This document shows, piece after piece, positions 59,142-64,000 of a stretch of DNA of 64,000 nucleotides. Numbering within the stretch: the stretch's first letter is position 1; the number at the start of each line of letters is the position of its first letter. The stretch comes from Conoideocrella luteorostrata (Eukaryota; Ascomycota; Sordariomycetes; Hypocreales; Clavicipitaceae): contig JASWJB010000202.1 in the NCBI GenBank assembly GCA_032433595.1, forward strand, positions 16,922 to 80,921, written 5' to 3'. Both the position numbers and the translations under genes were made by a program. The notes beneath the pieces are model-generated. The model was not told where the DNA came from. It was given only the letters and a program-made list of their open reading frames with translations, and made no database searches.

Positions 59142-60293
59142 TCAACTCGACTCCATTTCCATAATCTCCATGGTCCAGTAGGGCAACTCACGAGCAAACG
59201 GATCCGCAGCAGCATATTCATCTTCGCTGGAGTCGGGCTCTTCGAGTTCTTCGATACGTGGGGCGGGAGGGTCTTGAAACAATAAGCTACCGCGATGCAG
59301 TCGTTTGCGCATTCGTCGTGCACTTGATCCGAGATCGTTAACGTCAAGAGCCCCGGCGTCGGAATCATCCGAATCGCTAAGTTCGCTGTGCGTTCGCTTC
59401 CCAAAGCTGCTTGACATACTGACCCTTCTGAGCCGTCTTATTTCTTGTTGCCTTTGTCGGAACAATGCCTCTTCATCGACAGAGGTATTAACTTGTTCAC
59501 CATCGTTATCCGACGTTTCGTTACTACAGTTGAGATTTTTAAAGTCTTGCATCATGCCTCCGTCGAAGTCTTTATGGCGAGATCTCGATCGACTGCGGTT
59601 AGATTCAATCTCAGTAGGATAGAGAATCTCCAACCCTTCACATCCGCTATCCATTGGATCGATGTCTTCTATCACCAAATCGTACGTCAGAGTACTGCTA
59701 AAGGAGGTAACATGGACTCGAGACTGGGGGAATGAGTCATCGGCATCTGAGCCGTCTAGTGACATTGGCTGTGACAAAGGATCCGATGCCAGACGAATAT
59801 TTGGTTGTGCATAGGTTTCCGCATGCTCTTCGTCTTCATCTTCTTCATCTTCTTCATCTTCTTCATCGGCCTCGTCATCGCCACCGCCACTTTCCTCCCC
59901 ATCCGATTCACTTTCACCATCTGAAGGTCCCGCAATTGATGAATTGGCTGCACTTTGCGGCGGAGCGGCATCAGAATCTCCTTCGTGAGCTCTGAATGAC
60001 GACGATGACGACCTAGGACTCAATTGTTCACGGCCGGGCACTCTCTGATAGCTGAACTGGTGACCAATGCCAACAGGCTTGATATTAGGGTCTTGGGCTA
60101 ATGGGCGAGAGTAGCGGTAGAAGGAACCAGAGCGAGGTGGTTTGCGAACCATGTGTGGCGACGTTGTGGGGGTCTCTGGCGGTGACGTTTGCCCCGTAGC
60201 CGCCGTTGTGTGTTCGATGTGAAGATGCTCTCGGGATAGTTTGAGGCTGGGTGTCGATGGCGGACGACGCCGCGCATCGTTGAACTTAGCCAT
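59142..60293 (-). CDS. Acidic, Ser-rich protein of unknown function, probably nuclear
   Basis: An intronless frame of 383 residues starting at MAKFNDARRRPPSTPSLKLS (60293). The frame is open further upstream, but this ATG has a good context. The middle contains a long Asp/Glu tract encoded by a CTTCAT-type microsatellite (about 59831-59870). Basic RS-rich (SNRSRSRSRHK) and RRMRKRLHRG segments look like nuclear localisation signals. A helical, possibly conserved block reads EEALFRQRQQEIRRLRR followed by VSMSSSFGKRTHSEL. The C-terminus ELPYWTMEIMEMESS is acidic and hydrophobic. I recognise no named domain. The codon-level quality and length support a real gene. Confidence 0.75.
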   Translation of the reverse strand: MAKFNDARRRPPSTPSLKLSREHLHIEHTTAATGQTSPPETPTTSPHMVRKPPRSGSFYRYSRPLAQDPNIKPVGIGHQFSYQRVPGREQLSPRSSSSSFRAHEGDSDAAPPQSAANSSIAGPSDGESESDGEESGGGDDEADEEDEEDEEDEDEEHAETYAQPNIRLASDPLSQPMSLDGSDADDSFPQSRVHVTSFSSTLTYDLVIEDIDPMDSGCEGLEILYPTEIESNRSRSRSRHKDFDGGMMQDFKNLNCSNETSDNDGEQVNTSVDEEALFRQRQQEIRRLRRVSMSSSFGKRTHSELSDSDDSDAGALDVNDLGSSARRMRKRLHRGSLLFQDPPAPRIEELEEPDSSEDEYAAADPFARELPYWTMEIMEMESS

Positions 60294-63200
60294 TGTCTCG
60301 GCTAGATAGTTGTAAACGTATAGTAGGCACAAACAAAGTTTGTTTGAACTTGGTGGTTTGTTGTCTTTTGTTATTCAACCGCCACCGTATAATGGGAAAA
60401 AAAACGTATTTGGGCTGGCGCTGTCACCAGGCCTCAGAGGAGCGATCCTATCAGAAGGATGGTCGACTGCAGGTTTGTGGGGTAAGAGCGGAATGGAATA
60501 GTGAGGGTAGAGAGATTGGTGAGAGGGTCAGCAAAAAGTTGCTGCGTCTTGCTGGAGCTGCTGCAACCGAACCAGACTTGTTCATGCAGCGAGTGGGGAG
60601 ATGGCGGGCAGCAGACGCAGACCAGCGGCTGGCAGACTAGATAGCACAGAGCAGAGCAATCCCGCGTCAGCCAATGCAGCACACCCAGTCCGGGATTTAT
60701 TGCCAGTCGACAAGCCCAGTCCTGTGCCAAACCGCCACTTGGACGTCTTTCAAAGTTGCTTCGTTGGCGATGTTGTGTGCAATGGCGTATCAGGCACGGG
60801 TATGAGTGGGGAGCGACAACGGTAGTGTCAGCCAAAGCCAAGCGGTCGATTCGGATCAATGGGAATCGGGGCCAGTCAGGGCGTCAGCACCCAAAGGAGA
60901 AACCTCCAGCACGGAGACGAAGAAATCCGGCTTGTTTTGGGTATCATATTCATGTGCTGACGGGGCAGGCTTGAAGCAATCCGTCCTCGAGGAGGGCACG
61001 AGTCAATTTGCATAAAATCTCGTAGGGAGCCTTGGTAGTAGTCGCGCCACCGGCCCCGAGAGGTGAGATGCTGGCAGCAGAGGCGGCAAAAGAGATCAAA
61101 GGGAGGGAGAGGTGAGGCCAGAGCTTGGCAGATCCAGAGCCAGAGGGAGAGAAGTGGAAATTGAGGCGAACAGATCAGAACGCTGCGATTGGCAGGTCTG
61201 ACGATGAAGGGCTATCGTGGGATGATGGGAGTATGGGAGCGTCGCAACTAAGCACGAGAATATGTACTCCGTGCAGATGGGCGTCGTCAAGTGTGGTCCT
61301 GACGTCCTGTCGTCCTGTCGTCCTGTCCACTTGTTGAGCAGTCAAAGTCACTCCTCAGCAAAGCGAGATGGAAGACAGGAGGGAGCGTCCGAGCAAGTTC
61401 AGTTCAATTCCGCAAGGTGACTACTTAAGTAGTCGGGCCTACGTAAAAATAGTGCCTATTGTAAGCTGCACGAAACGGCACAACACACAAAAATCAATCC
61501 AAGAAGGGATCTGCAGTCCGGAGCAAGTCTGTGCTTCTACTTGTGCTGGTCCTTTTTATGCCTGCCCCGTCTCGCCCTTGTGCTCAAGGAGCTGACATGG
61601 GCCACGCAGGGTTGACGGGAACGAACCGGGGGGCTCAATGCACGGCAAGGTGGGTAGACGAGCCAGTCGCCCAGTTGTATTGTAAGTAGTGACTCCGTCG
61701 TATGTGCCCAAATAATATCGTGTGTCGACTGGAGAGAGCTTACGCTGCCCTCGTTTGTGCAATGGACTGGTATGTGCAGGTGTCTGGGAGTGTGTGACTA
61801 TGAATTATGTGACTGGGAGTTGTTTTCGTTGATGCGAGACGTGCCCAAGCCCGCTCGGTCAGCTTCTTAGCCAACGGCGAAGACAGGACACCACGACAGG
61901 AACTGCAGATGATAACGGTGACTGGGTGACTGGGTCGGGCTCGCCTTGCCTCTCAAACAAAGTGAATAATAAATGAAAGCCAAGCAGGGATGTCTGGTGC
62001 TAAAAAAGAAAGTTGGTTTGCGACCCGTCAAGATGGCTCGTTTCCCAAGGATCATGTACAATATGTGTTTCAGCGCATCCGAGGCAGGAGTCTCAGTTCC
62101 CCAATTATGCAAACGCGGCCCAAGTCCCACGAGGCTTGTCAGGTACCAAAGTCTTATTTTGGGCCGGAATTCGAATCAAAGAGTCATACGTACGTTGCGC
62201 AAGTCCGCTCGTCAATCAGGCCGCTGGAGCAGGATGAGCAGGGCTCGATCCAGTCTGGCTGATGAGACCTCTTGTGCAATGCGAATGGCGACTTTCGGCC
62301 TTCGATATGGGCTCAGGCGCGGTGTGACCAGGATCAATATGAGGGCCGAACAAGAAACGGTAAAAACAATGAAGCTGGCATTGGCCGTACGAGAAACCAT
62401 TCTGCCTCCATTTCCGTCGGTGGTCGGAAGGGCGACATGTTCTAGTCTTATATTGCCCAAGCCGCCCGACATCTGAGCAGGACTGAGACCATTTTCCATG
62501 AGCAGATATCACGGAAGCTATCCACGCTTATCTTGCGTCTTGCATCTTGTACACACGGTTCCGTGTGCACAGATGTGGTGCAAAATTTGCCAGCATAATA
62601 CAATAGTGTACAGGCTCTTTGTTGACTTGCATTTAGCCAACGGGATGTCCTGCTTGCGGCTCGGATTACTCTGTGCATGATCATCACGGACCACTTTTGG
62701 GCAGCAATGCTTCAACTCCACGCCGCCGTCACCTTCCGAGACGATACAAACGTCTTGTCCACCCAGGAGACCTTCCAGCATATTCGGTCGACCCGCCAGC
62801 AAGAAAACAACTCATTCCGACTAGCAAGGGAGGAAGAGCCTAAGCGCAGCAAAAATTGACACGACAGTGGGAAAAAATTTCTTCCTGTGTCCTCATTTGC
62901 AGAGTGCGTAATCGCGCATCTGGAGTTTGGTGGCTCGGGCAGGATGGTAGGATGGTAGGATAAGCTCCCTCTGCTTTGTTGGACTGCTGCACAGTTGATG
63001 CTAGTGTAAAAGCTGGCTCCAACGGAACAGGGGCCAGGCCACCCCATTTTGCTTGAACAACAATACCATTCATCGATGCACATGTCACGGAGCGGAATGA
63101 GGTGTGAAGCCCGTCCGGAGACTGCAATACTTTCAGCTATGAAGCAAACCCGATGCATTGGATGCCCTGTTTTCTTAAGCGAACGCATAGGTAGTTGAAC

Positions 63201-64000
63201 TGGAAAATAGTGGCCATGCACCCCGTACAGAGTTGGTGTTCCGCATGTCAATCAACCACCTTAGCCATATATGCGCGGTGGAATGGCGAATGCTTCAAGT
63301 GGAACCCAGCTATGTGCTACCTTCACCTTCCTAAAACTCGTCCCATTACGCAGTTCACCAGGGCGGGCTTGTGGTGAAACGGACTATCAAGGCAAATTTT
63401 GGGTACACCTTATTCTCCGTAAGTATTAGCCACCAGTATGAAAAGCACCATTAGTTACTGGTTGATATTCACGACCCCCGGCATGTCCCGACGAGTTCTT
63501 GAGCAATGCGGGGATTGTATCGTGGCACAGTACCGAATGGCTAGCAGGGTTATTTGATCACGTTGTATCATTCACTATCTACAAGCCAATACGTAATAAT
63601 TCACGCATGTAGTGTGTGTAACCACGAACATGTCCTTGACATTCCCAATAGTTCTCTCCGGGCTAGCTAAGCAGTTCCGTGGGTGGTTCTAGACACTTGG
63701 CACGTGGGCAAAGCAATATTGTGCAACATCATGTTTGCTGTTCCATGACCCCAGCCCGGAGTACAATATGTGACATAGAGTTCTTACCATCATGTTAGCG
63801 TGGAAGATACCTGGAGGATTGCAAAAACTTTATGCCTCCCGCTCTAAATCATCTATCCTTATCAACGATTGATGAGGACAAGCAGCTGGCGGATCAAATG
63901 TGGTGAAAGGTTCCTCCTGGCTATCAAGGACAAGGACGGTGAGTTCTTACATCAGACAATTGAGAAAGTAAAACGCAATATTTCGCTACCTGTTTTTTTT
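60294..64000. other. Gene-poor right end of the window
   Basis: About 3.7 kb. The first ~600 bases should hold the promoter of the acidic protein. A TCCTGTCG repetition lies at 61301-61328. A TGTACTCCGTGC motif lies at 61263. Frames such as 61973-62476 or 62712-63251 have no recognised domain and overlap others of similar size, so none is called. Confidence 0.45.

Noticed and set aside
60434..63251. Frames of 60-179 codons in the right-hand 3.5 kb
   Set aside because: No recognisable domains, competing frames on both strands, and no splice-consistent extensions.

Overview
The window is genomic DNA of a filamentous ascomycete (Pezizomycotina, most likely Sordariomycetes, possibly Hypocreales). 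The reasons are short GT..AG introns of about 40-110 bases, many with a CTRAC-like branch site, and typical fungal gene families: a fungal-trans regulator, a NACHT NLR with C2H2 fingers, an ApsB/Mto1-type centrosomal protein and a SAT-type non-reducing polyketide synthase. Gene models were spliced by hand; in almost all of them exon lengths sum to a multiple of three. Species assignment is inference.

Layout. 1-3.2 kb: two tandem minus-strand genes for type II membrane proteins with a lectin-like beta-propeller region and an intron at the same place. 3.1-4.9 kb: no recognisable gene. 4.9-12.5 kb: an 11-exon SNF2/RAD5-16-type helicase (minus) head to head with a NACHT NLR carrying C-terminal zinc fingers (plus), followed by a frameshifted RSC7/Swp82 relic (12.5-13.3 kb). 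14.4-16.8 kb: transcription factor. 18.4-20.2 kb: protein with two ZZ-like zinc fingers. 21.9-28.0 kb: a four-exon small protein (Mrx7-like), a DUF1993 protein, a DUF1479 protein and, divergent from it, deoxyribose-phosphate aldolase. 29.3-33.8 kb: ApsB/Mto1-like microtubule-organising protein. 35.1-38.0 kb: a small Gln-rich protein and a four-TM MARVEL-like protein.

39.8-49.4 kb is a polyketide locus, all on the minus strand: a SAT-KS-AT-PT-ACP synthase that ends right after its ACP, an O-methyltransferase, and a separate ACP-C-methyltransferase protein. The usual single-chain SAT-KS-AT-PT-ACP-CMeT architecture is therefore split over two genes. No thioesterase or reductase release domain is visible. 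The PT domain seems to have lost both catalytic dyad residues, and my splice model has one in-frame TAG in the SAT domain. This is the most unusual system in the window: either an actual two-protein synthase with a trans-acting methylation module, or a cluster in decay.

49.4-54.8 kb is gene-poor accessory DNA with a decayed NACHT remnant, a 20-bp minisatellite inside a larger duplication, a poly(A)-tailed tRNA/SINE-like sequence and an orphan ORF behind a long polypyrimidine tract. 54.9-56.2 kb holds arginase, 59.1-60.3 kb an acidic protein of unknown function, and 60.3-64.0 kb shows no gene. A short motif, TGTACTCCGTAC and close variants, recurs through the intergenic DNA.
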